Positions 1-4,411 of a stretch of DNA of 5,216 nt are shown here, piece by piece. Source of the stretch: Candidatus Planktophila sp. (lineage in GTDB: Bacteria > Actinomycetota > Actinomycetes > Nanopelagicales > Nanopelagicaceae); contig JAHECV010000025.1 of assembly GCA_024641555.1 (NCBI GenBank), forward strand, positions 1 to 5,216, written 5' to 3'. Every line of letters begins with the position of its first letter. The stretch's first letter is position 1. The notes under the pieces are model-generated. The model was not told the origin of the DNA, did not search any database, and saw nothing but the letters and a program-made list of their open reading frames with translations. Made by a program: the position numbers and the translations under genes.

Positions 1-360
1 TTCAGGTGAGAAATAAATTACTTGTAGCGCACCTAATATCTCGCGTTGTGACTTTGTAGGGTTTTGATTTAAACGAGCACGATTTGCCTTACTTGCATTT
101 ATTTCAAGATCAACTTGCAAGGTGCGTTCATCGCGCTCTATCTCTGCGCGGATAATCGCTTGATCTGTTCCGAGATGAAGTAGTGGAAGATTTTGTGAAA
201 CGCGGTGTGAGGAAAGGTAGGCAAGGTAGATCAAGCTTTCCGCGATATTGGTTTTGCCCGAACCGTTGTTACCGATGAGCGTTGTTGGGCCTGGGGTTAG
301 TTCAAGCTCGAGGGTTTTATATGAGCGGAAATTAGTCAGCGCTAATTTTTTAACGCGCAT
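1..360 (-). CDS. recF: RecF, DNA replication/repair ATPase (N-terminal part; 3' end beyond window)
   Basis: This is the first 120 codons of an SMC/ABC-type ATPase that acts with RecO and RecR at single-strand gaps and stalled forks, promoting RecA loading. The protein begins MRVKKLALTNFRSYKTLEL, the typical RecF opening in which a beta strand leads into 'NFR.Y'. The Walker A loop GNNGSGKT is at residues 30-37, followed by N38, as in the family. The visible end reads VIYFSPE, matching the conserved RecF 'FSPE' stretch. The signature and Walker B motifs would lie beyond the left edge. The start is ATG at 360, only 10 nt after the dnaN stop, with a modest AAGG ribosome site overlapping the dnaN end. 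Expression therefore probably depends on readthrough or coupling from dnaN. The reading frame is intact throughout the visible part. Confidence 0.96.
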   Translation of the reverse strand, partial: MRVKKLALTNFRSYKTLELELTPGPTTLIGNNGSGKTNIAESLIYLAYLSSHRVSQNLPLLHLGTDQAIIRAEIERDERTLQVDLEINASKANRARLNQNPTKSQREILGALQVIYFSPE

Positions 361-370
361 TAAAAGAGCC

Positions 371-1501
371 TTAGGAGGCGTAGCGCATCGGCATTAAGAG
401 GTAGCGATAGTTCTCGATTACCTTGCCATCGCGATCTGATTTGCCCATAAGGATCGCTGGTTTATTTGAACCAGTGAAGGAGATTTGTACAAATGATGTG
501 CCGACGGCTTGCAAACCATCGGCTAAGAAAACTGGGTTGAAGGCGATTGATATCGCTTCGCCGTTTAGCAAGATTTCAATTGCTTCGGTTGCTTGGGCTT
601 CTTCTCCAGCGCCCGCTTCTAGTGAAACTGAGTTGTTTGCAAACTCAAGACGTAGCGGAACTGTTTTATCGGTTACGAGCGCAACGCGGCGTACAGAATC
701 TAAAAATGGTGCAACTTCAACAATTGCTGTTGTTGTTACTTCTTGTGGAAGTAAGTGACGGTAGGGAGGGAAGGTTCCGTCCAACATACGTGATGTCATT
801 GATTTACCTTCACCAGAAAATCCCGCGAGGCGATCGTTGCTAGTTGTAGGAGCAAATGAAAGTGAAACGTTTTTTGAACCGGTTAACGATTTAGCGGCAT
901 CGGCAATGGTGCGCCCGCGCAACAGTGATGTTGTAGAAACTCCGGGTGCGGTTGGTTGCCAGTTAAATTCACGAACAGCTAATCGGTAACGGTCGGTCGC
1001 TGCCAAAGTGACAGTCTCTTCGTTGATTTCAACATGAACACCTGTGAGTGTTGGAAGTGAATCATCGCGACCTGCCGCGATTGCGACTTGAGCAACAGCG
1101 GTTGCAAAGACATCGCTTGCAACTACTCCGGTTGTTTCAGGAAGTTCGGGAAGGTTTGGATATTCCGAGATTGAGAGGGTGGGAAGGGTAAATTTTGCAG
1201 AGCCTGAAGTAACAAGAACTCTTGAGCCATCTAAAGTAATTGTGATTGGTTTATTAGGAAGTGAGCGAGATATTTCCGCTAATAGTTTTCCAGGAACTAG
1301 AACTTTTCCAGGTTGTGAGATATCGGCTTTAAAGAAAGATTTGCTAGATGTTTCGAGGTCGGAACCTGAGAGAACTACTTCATCGCCAGTTGCATCGATA
1401 ACAATTCCGAGTAGTTCGGTTTTAATTGGTCGGGTGGAAAGGCTTCGAGAGACCCAGTTGACGCCATCAGTAAGTGCGCCTTGATCGACAGTAAATTTCA
1501 C
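371..1501 (-). CDS. dnaN: DNA polymerase III beta subunit (sliding clamp)
   Basis: This 376-residue protein is the processivity clamp. It dimerises into a ring around DNA and tethers the replicative polymerase and other partners. Length fits the family's usual range (about 365-400), which consists of three clamp folds of about 120 residues each. It opens MKFTVDQGAL and has VLVPGKLLAEISRSLP near residues 67-82. It ends YRYLLMPMRYAS (365-376), the family's C-terminal strand with the MPMR residues that line the partner-peptide pocket. The initiation codon is GTG at 1501; no in-frame ATG fits the N-terminus. The start is backed by AGAGGG at 1509-1514, 7 nt upstream. dnaN lies downstream of dnaA across the probable origin and 10 nt before recF, so dnaN-recF is probably one transcript. 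The coding strand is C-rich relative to G, which is unusual for a gene at the origin. Confidence 0.98.
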   Translation of the reverse strand: MKFTVDQGALTDGVNWVSRSLSTRPIKTELLGIVIDATGDEVVLSGSDLETSSKSFFKADISQPGKVLVPGKLLAEISRSLPNKPITITLDGSRVLVTSGSAKFTLPTLSISEYPNLPELPETTGVVASDVFATAVAQVAIAAGRDDSLPTLTGVHVEINEETVTLAATDRYRLAVREFNWQPTAPGVSTTSLLRGRTIADAAKSLTGSKNVSLSFAPTTSNDRLAGFSGEGKSMTSRMLDGTFPPYRHLLPQEVTTTAIVEVAPFLDSVRRVALVTDKTVPLRLEFANNSVSLEAGAGEEAQATEAIEILLNGEAISIAFNPVFLADGLQAVGTSFVQISFTGSNKPAILMGKSDRDGKVIENYRYLLMPMRYAS

Positions 1502-1508
1502 GCCACAA

Positions 1509-1514
1509 CCCTCT
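1509..1514 (-). promoter_or_regulatory. Ribosome binding site that fixes the GTG start of dnaN
   Basis: The minus strand reads AGAGGG here, with 7 nt to the GTG at 1501. It is the only good purine-rich Shine-Dalgarno match near the N-terminus, and it supports GTG rather than a downstream methionine as the start. Confidence 0.7.
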
Positions 1515-1610
1515 TTTTCTTTAGTTGAAAGTCTTGCATAGCCAGTTGCTTTTTAGTTAGTTGGTTTTTAGAGGAGAAAGCTGTGGGGTTCGCTTGGGGG
1601 CGCGTTTCTT

Positions 1611-1656
1611 GTATATATAGGTAGTAGTAGTAACCACCAGGGATATCTGTGGATAA
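1611..1656 (-). promoter_or_regulatory. Putative basal unwinding element: DnaA box, GC linker, DnaA-trios, AT tract
   Basis: Read on the minus strand, a perfect TTATCCACA (1656-1648) is followed by a 14-nt linker containing CCCTGGTGG. Then come TTACTACTACTA (1633-1622) and CC-TATATATA. On the complementary strand this is 5'-TAG TAG TAG TAA, the DnaA-trio repeat that the initiator is known to engage as single strand after nucleating on the adjacent box. Order and polarity (box, GC cluster, trios, AT) match the Bacillus subtilis unwinding site, also on the dnaN side of dnaA. The AT part is short here, and a GC-rich block follows at about 1588-1602. Confidence 0.75.
1648..1656 (-). promoter_or_regulatory. 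DnaA box, perfect TTATCCACA
   Basis: The plus strand reads TGTGGATAA, a perfect match to the high-affinity consensus on the minus strand. This is the box next to the DnaA-trio run and is the likely nucleation site for the filament that opens the origin. Confidence 0.9.
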
Positions 1657-1700
1657 AGACGAAAAGCCCTGCTCAAAAGGGTTATTTCCTGTTGGAAAAG

Positions 1701-1709
1701 TGTGGATAA
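1701..1709 (-). promoter_or_regulatory. DnaA box, perfect TTATCCACA
   Basis: The plus strand reads TGTGGATAA. It has the same orientation as the box at 1648 and lies 53 bp from it, about five helical turns, so both would present DnaA on the same face of the DNA. Confidence 0.88.
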
Positions 1710-1790
1710 GTTGGGTGTAACTGTGTGTAGCCGGTTCGTTATTTAGCAACTTAGACCCCTTTCCTTAAATATCTCTCGTAGTTAAAGTCT

Positions 1791-1841
1791 TTAACCACAG
1801 ATCGAACGCTTAAATCCACAGTTGTCCACAGTTTCTCCACA
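1791..1841 (+). promoter_or_regulatory. Tandem DnaA box array (four boxes)
   Basis: Four same-orientation nonamers lie in 51 bp. TTAACCACA at 1791-1799 has one mismatch to TTATCCACA. AAATCCACA at 1812-1820 has two mismatches. TTGTCCACA at 1822-1830 matches the actinobacterial consensus TT(A/G)TCCACA. TTCTCCACA at 1833-1841 has one mismatch. Start-to-start spacing is 21, 10 and 11 bp, close to whole helical turns, so DnaA protomers could stack side by side. The array faces the opposite way to the two boxes nearer dnaN. Confidence 0.82.
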
Positions 1842-1843
1842 AC

Positions 1844-1860
1844 TGGGGGTAAGCACCCCA
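1844..1860. repeat. Short GC hairpin just downstream of dnaA
   Basis: GGGGT-AAGC-ACCCC (1846-1859) is a perfect 5-bp inverted repeat with a tetraloop. A flanking T-A pair can extend it if one G is bulged. It begins about 26 nt past the dnaA stop. Neither strand shows a T-run after it, so it is not a convincing intrinsic terminator. It might attenuate dnaA transcripts or simply mark the edge of the origin. Confidence 0.4.
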
Positions 1861-1885
1861 AAGTGATAGAAATCGGACAAAAGAG

Positions 1886-3298
1886 CTAACCCCTATTTTG
1901 GGATTTGATCCGGTTGGTTAATTCAGTGACTTGGTTATAGATCGAGCGGCGCTCTGCCATTAATTGGCGAATTTTACGATCGGCGTGCATAACCGTGGTG
2001 TGGTCACGGCCGCCGAAGGTTTGCCCGATCTTTGGCAGCGAAAGCTCGGTAAGTTCGCGGCACAAATACATTGCGATCTGGCGCGCATTAACTAAGACGC
2101 GAGAACGAGAAGTGCCGCAAAGGTCGTCGATTGTCAGACTGAAGTAAGCCGCAGTCTGGGCCATGATTGTTGGAGCGGTTATCTCTGGACCTGCGCCGCT
2201 TGGAATCAAATCCTTTAAAACAATTTCAGCAAGACCGAGATCGACGCTTTGTCGGTTAAGGCTTGCGAAAGCGGTAACTCGAATTAACGCACCTTCGAGC
2301 TCGCGAATATTTGTAGAAATTTTACTGGCGATATATTCAAGAACATCATCTGGCGCATTTAATTTATCTTGCGCTGCTTTCTTACGAAGAATCGCAATGC
2401 GAGTTTCTAGTTCGGGCGGCTGAATATCTGTAATCAAACCCCACTCGAACCGTGAACGTAGACGATCTTCAAGAGTTGTTAACTGCTTTGGTGGTCGGTC
2501 AGATGAGATAACGATTTGTTTATTTGCGTTATAAAGCGTGTTAAATGTGTGGAAGAACTCTTCTTGAGTACGTTCTTTATTTTCTAAAAATTGAATATCG
2601 TCGACGAGCAACACATCAAGGTCGCGATAACGGCGCTGGAAAGCCGATGCTTTATCGTCGCGAATCGAGTTAATAAAGTCGTTTGTGAACTCTTCTGATG
2701 AAACATAACGCACTCGGACGCTGCCATAAAGCTCTTTCGCATAAGCTCCGATTGCATGTAATAAGTGGGTCTTACCAAGTCCAGATTCGCCGTAGATAAA
2801 TAGCGGGTTGTAAGCCTTAGCGGGTGCTTCAGCGACAGCGACAGCTGCGGCGTGTGCGAAACGGTTAGATGCACCAATAACAAAAGTTTCAAAGATGTAA
2901 CGCGGATTTAATTGTGATGGTTCATCGCTCTTGCGAACTGAATTCTCAGATGAGTCACGGCCCGTACCAGGTCGAGTTGGAGCAGCCTCAATAACAACCG
3001 CGGGTGCGGGGTGATCTGCGAGCTCAAGTGACTCATCGACCATAACTGCGATATTTGTTTTATCTCCAAGCTCGCGCGTTAATACTTCATTAACAACAAC
3101 GCGAAGACGAGACTCAAGAACATCTTTTGCAAATACATTTGGTGCGGCAACTAGAAGGTTTGTGATTCCACCATCGCTTTGTATTAATCCAAGCGGTTTA
3201 GTCATTGTTAAAAATGCACGATGTTGTGGTTCTCCGAGTGAAACGTGTTCAATAACCCGGTCCCAGAGGTCGGCGAGTTCCATCTCGACAACTGCCAT
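1886..3298 (-). CDS. dnaA: Chromosomal replication initiator protein DnaA
   Basis: This 470-residue AAA+ initiator binds DnaA boxes, forms an ATP-dependent filament, opens oriC and recruits the helicase. Domain I spans about 1-90. Domain II is a short acidic/proline-containing linker of about 40 residues (about 92-130), much shorter than the long linker of Streptomyces DnaA. Domain III begins at [18 protein letters not shown] (131-148). It has Walker A GESGLGKT (170-177), Walker B LLVDDIQF (230-237), sensor 1 around ISSDRPP (264-270), the arginine-finger region LRSRFEWGL (R283) and sensor 2 NIRELEGAL (R332). Domain IV has the basic loop and helix-turn-helix with [11 protein letters not shown] (429-439). 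The start is ATG at 3298, with AAGGGGG at 3304-3310 five nt upstream; Met6 is a less likely alternative. The stop is TAG. DnaA boxes immediately upstream suggest autorepression. I found no convincing promoter hexamers. Confidence 0.99.
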   Translation of the reverse strand: MAVVEMELADLWDRVIEHVSLGEPQHRAFLTMTKPLGLIQSDGGITNLLVAAPNVFAKDVLESRLRVVVNEVLTRELGDKTNIAVMVDESLELADHPAPAVVIEAAPTRPGTGRDSSENSVRKSDEPSQLNPRYIFETFVIGASNRFAHAAAVAVAEAPAKAYNPLFIYGESGLGKTHLLHAIGAYAKELYGSVRVRYVSSEEFTNDFINSIRDDKASAFQRRYRDLDVLLVDDIQFLENKERTQEEFFHTFNTLYNANKQIVISSDRPPKQLTTLEDRLRSRFEWGLITDIQPPELETRIAILRKKAAQDKLNAPDDVLEYIASKISTNIRELEGALIRVTAFASLNRQSVDLGLAEIVLKDLIPSGAGPEITAPTIMAQTAAYFSLTIDDLCGTSRSRVLVNARQIAMYLCRELTELSLPKIGQTFGGRDHTTVMHADRKIRQLMAERRSIYNQVTELTNRIKSQNRG

Positions 3299-3313
3299 TT
3301 TCGCCCCCTTGGA

Positions 3314-3334
3314 CTATCCACAATGTTATCCACA
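3314..3334 (+). promoter_or_regulatory. Pair of DnaA boxes abutting the dnaA start
   Basis: CTATCCACA (3314-3322, one mismatch) and TTATCCACA (3326-3334, perfect) lie 12 bp apart start to start, in the same orientation. The nearer one is 15 nt from the dnaA ATG, just beyond its ribosome site. DnaA binding here would be expected to block dnaA transcription, in line with known autoregulation of dnaA; that role is inferred. Confidence 0.8.
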
Positions 3335-3343
3335 GGCTGTGGT

Positions 3344-3360
3344 CTAAAGTAGGGCTTTAG
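3344..3360. repeat. Inverted repeat CTAAAG-N5-CTTTAG upstream of dnaA
   Basis: Perfect 6-bp arms (3344-3349 and 3355-3360) flank TAGGG. The right arm is also part of the small palindrome GGCTTTAGCC (3353-3362). It lies 46-62 bp upstream of the dnaA start codon, where an operator or a 5' leader hairpin could act. No known regulator motif is recognised. Confidence 0.45.
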
Positions 3361-3390
3361 CCTTCATTTAGAGCCACTTTGACGGATGCC

Positions 3391-3399
3391 TGTGGACAG
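3391..3399 (-). promoter_or_regulatory. DnaA box, one mismatch (CTGTCCACA)
   Basis: The plus strand reads TGTGGACAG; its complement CTGTCCACA differs at the first base from the actinobacterial form TTGTCCACA. It is the only minus-orientation member of this cluster. Confidence 0.6.
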
Positions 3400-3438
3400 A
3401 GGTGAAAAGTAAGGCCCTTTTGCCAGAAAAGCAAGCGG

Positions 3439-3447
3439 TTATCCACA
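3439..3447 (+). promoter_or_regulatory. DnaA box, perfect TTATCCACA
   Basis: This is a perfect consensus match in the middle of the dnaA-rpmH spacer, embedded in GGTTATCCACAACC. It lies about 22 bp upstream of the putative rpmH -35 element. Confidence 0.85.
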
Positions 3448-3468
3448 ACCCTCAACCCAGGATCCAGT

Positions 3469-3498
3469 TTGACCCAACTCTATCCACACCTCTACCGT
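3469..3498 (+). promoter_or_regulatory. Putative sigma-70-type promoter of rpmH
   Basis: TTGACC (3469-3474) matches the -35 consensus at five of six bases. An 18-bp spacer leads to TACCGT (3493-3498), which fits the relaxed actinobacterial -10 TANNNT. Transcription would start near 3505 and give a leader of about 120 nt containing the nested hairpin. A DnaA box (3480-3488) lies inside the spacer. No competing hexamer pair of similar quality was found nearer the gene. Confidence 0.45.
3480..3488 (+). promoter_or_regulatory. DnaA box, one mismatch (CTATCCACA), within rpmH promoter
   Basis: It differs from TTATCCACA only at the first base and is identical to the box at 3314. It lies between the proposed -35 and -10 of rpmH, so bound DnaA would exclude RNA polymerase if that promoter is right. 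Confidence 0.65.
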
Positions 3499-3541
3499 TA
3501 CCTCCTTGCTTCCCCCGTATTTATGAAGAGTTCATAGAAAC

Positions 3542-3591
3542 CGGTTTGTCGCACAGGTTAGGTCAGTAAAAACCTAACCACGCTCAAACCG
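3542..3591 (+). repeat. Nested inverted repeat (two-tier hairpin) in rpmH leader
   Basis: The outer arms CGGTTTG (3542-3548) and CAAACCG (3585-3591) are perfect complements. They enclose perfect inner arms GGTTAGGT (3556-3563) and ACCTAACC (3572-3579) with an 8-nt loop, CAGTAAAA. The internal loop is 7 nt on the left and 5 nt on the right. The structure ends 35 nt before the rpmH start and has no T-run after it, so it is not a terminator by sequence. It may be a leader structure controlling rpmH, or a protein operator. Confidence 0.5.
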
Positions 3592-3626
3592 CACAGGCCA
3601 AAGTTTAAGTTTTAGAAGGAGTCATC

Positions 3627-3764
3627 ATGACAAAGCGCACCTACCAACCAAATACCCGTCGTCGCGCCAAGAAGCACGGCTTCCGTGCGCGTATGGCGAC
3701 TCGCGCAGGACGTGCAGTTCTTTCAGCTCGTCGCGCTAAAGGCCGCGCCCGTCTCTCTGCGTAA
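3627..3764 (+). CDS. rpmH: 50S ribosomal protein L34
   Basis: This 45-residue, strongly basic protein of the large ribosomal subunit binds 23S rRNA. It opens [20 protein letters not shown] and ends AKGRARLSA. It carries the family's 'KRTYQPN..RR.K.HGFR.RM.T..GR.VL..RR.KGR..L' pattern throughout, and its length is normal (about 44-46). The start is ATG at 3627, five nt after AGAAGGAG (3614-3621), a strong ribosome site suited to a highly expressed gene. Arginine codons are mostly CGC/CGT and the gene is more GC-rich than the following ones. It is the first gene of the rightward cluster, 26 nt ahead of rnpA, the conserved L34-RnpA pairing. Confidence 0.98.
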   Translation: MTKRTYQPNTRRRAKKHGFRARMATRAGRAVLSARRAKGRARLSA

Positions 3765-3790
3765 GTTATAGAGCCGCACCGGAAGACCTC

Positions 3791-4162
3791 GTGCTGCCTA
3801 AAAACGCACGTTTAACCTTAAGCACCGATTTCGCTCGCGCAACCAAGAGTGGGATCCGTGTCACCTCAGAAAATTTTGTTGGATATCTCTACATCCACCC
3901 TGCCACCGAAACAAAGCCAGAAATTTCAACATCTCCAAAATTTGGATTAATTATTAATAAGAGCGTGGGCGGTTCTGTTGTTCGTCACACTTTAGCCCGA
4001 AAACTTCGTCATGCAGCAGCTCCTCAAATTTCGCAACTCCCCAACGGTTCACTCTTAGTAATTCGCGCCTTAGCAAAAAATAGTTCAGGTGAAGTTATCT
4101 CTGAAATTGAAAAGCTTGTTACTAAATTGCTTGAGCGCTCGGCGCGAAACACGGTGAAATAA
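3791..4162 (+). CDS. rnpA: Ribonuclease P protein component
   Basis: This 123-residue protein subunit of RNase P helps the catalytic RNA (encoded elsewhere) bind and cleave the 5' leader of pre-tRNA. It begins LPKNARL, followed by a DF motif (residues 13-14), as in the family. The core SPKFGLIINKSVGGSVVRH (48-66) aligns with the family's 'VSKKVG.AV.RN'. The RNR signature appears as RHTLARKLRH (65-74): the usual Asn is His66, a form I associate with actinobacteria, while the arginines R65, R70 and R73 remain. The start is GTG at 3791 with GGAAGA (3781-3786) four nt upstream, a rather close and moderate site. The stop TAA is immediately followed by the yidD ATG. Confidence 0.95.
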   Translation: MLPKNARLTLSTDFARATKSGIRVTSENFVGYLYIHPATETKPEISTSPKFGLIINKSVGGSVVRHTLARKLRHAAAPQISQLPNGSLLVIRALAKNSSGEVISEIEKLVTKLLERSARNTVK

Positions 4163-4411
4163 ATGCGCAGAGTTTTAGTTTACTTAATCAATTTCTACCA
4201 AAAATGGATTTCTCCATCCTTTGCACCACGTTGTAAGTACTACCCATCATGCTCTTCATATGCCGCATCCGCTATCTCCAATTACGGAATCCGGGGCGTT
4301 GGGATGGCTCTCTGGCGCTTGGTTCGCTGTAACCCATGGTCTAACGGCGGGGTCGATTATGCAGTAAAAGAAGTTTCAACAACCACTAAAACCAGCGTAG
4401 GAGTTATGTAA
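4163..4411 (+). CDS. yidD: YidD, membrane protein insertion efficiency factor
   Basis: This 82-residue member of the YidD (haemolytic domain, DUF37) family is thought to assist YidC/Sec-dependent membrane protein insertion. It binds the inner face of the membrane through an N-terminal amphipathic helix. The N-terminus VLVYLINFYQKWISPSF is the usual 'Y...ISP' segment. Then come PRCKYYPSCSSYA (22-34), with the conserved cysteines C24 and C30, and RLVRCNPWSNGGVD (52-65), with C56. Length is typical. The ATG at 4163 follows the rnpA TAA with no spacer; GGTGA at 4153-4157 lies inside rnpA, so translational coupling is likely. The yidC start directly follows its own stop. Confidence 0.95.
   Translation: MRRVLVYLINFYQKWISPSFAPRCKYYPSCSSYAASAISNYGIRGVGMALWRLVRCNPWSNGGVDYAVKEVSTTTKTSVGVM

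Larger units (their letters stand above)
1502..1885. other. oriC: Chromosomal replication origin (oriC), dnaA-dnaN spacer
   Basis: This 384-bp non-coding region lies between dnaA and dnaN, the usual place for oriC in Actinobacteria and Firmicutes. From the dnaA side it holds a short GC hairpin (1844-1860) and a tandem group of four DnaA boxes in plus orientation (1791-1841). Next come an AT-rich stretch (about 1762-1797), two perfect minus-orientation boxes (1701-1709, 1648-1656), a GC-containing linker, a DnaA-trio run (1622-1633) and TATATATA (1612-1619). A G-rich block precedes the dnaN ribosome site. An 83-codon frame can be read across it from a TTG, but it resembles nothing and simply translates these repeats. 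Functional assignment is by family knowledge of DnaA-dependent origins; no experiment is implied. Confidence 0.88.
3299..3626. other. Divergent dnaA-rpmH spacer with second DnaA-box cluster
   Basis: This 328-bp non-coding stretch separates the leftward dnaA and rightward rpmH genes. It contains five DnaA-box matches: two perfect, three with one mismatch. It also has a 17-bp inverted repeat at 3344-3360, a plausible rpmH promoter (3469-3498), the palindrome AAACCGGTTT (3538-3547) and a nested inverted repeat in the rpmH leader (3542-3591). A small plus-strand frame overlapping the dnaA start is a shadow and not a gene. The region probably controls both flanking genes and may be an auxiliary part of the origin. 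Confidence 0.8.

Noticed and set aside
423..843. Two plus-strand open frames opposite dnaN
   Set aside because: Antisense shadows of a full, well-conserved dnaN; low-complexity or unrecognisable protein sequence and no ribosome site.
1179..1484. Plus-strand frame opposite the 5' part of dnaN
   Set aside because: Antisense shadow of conserved clamp-coding sequence, with no family resemblance.
1550..1571. Direct repeat TTTTTAG ... TTTTTAG (15-bp period) near the dnaN ribosome site
   Set aside because: Short, T-rich and only two copies; no structure or known motif attached to it.
1498..1749. 83-codon minus-strand reading frame from a TTG, overlapping the dnaN start
   Set aside because: It lies wholly across oriC elements, has no recognisable family and needs a TTG start. 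Its run of four tyrosines is just the translated DnaA-trio repeat.
1766..1794. Possible dnaN promoter on the minus strand (TTAAAG, 17 bp, TATTTA)
   Set aside because: Each hexamer matches only three of six consensus bases in an AT-rich stretch where such pairs arise by chance; dnaN may also be read from dnaA transcripts.
2163..2892. Plus- and minus-strand frames inside dnaA in other phases
   Set aside because: They overlap the AAA+ domain coding sequence, whose motifs are intact in the dnaA frame.
3338..3346. TGTGGTCTA as a further DnaA box
   Set aside because: Three mismatches to the consensus on the minus strand, too weak to call.
3162..3347. 61-codon plus-strand frame crossing the dnaA start
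   Set aside because: It runs antisense through dnaA and through DnaA boxes; no ribosome site or family.
3299..3420. dnaA promoter hexamers
   Set aside because: Scanned on the minus strand; no -35/-10 pair with acceptable spacing and matches on both sides, so none is annotated although a promoter must exist here or upstream.
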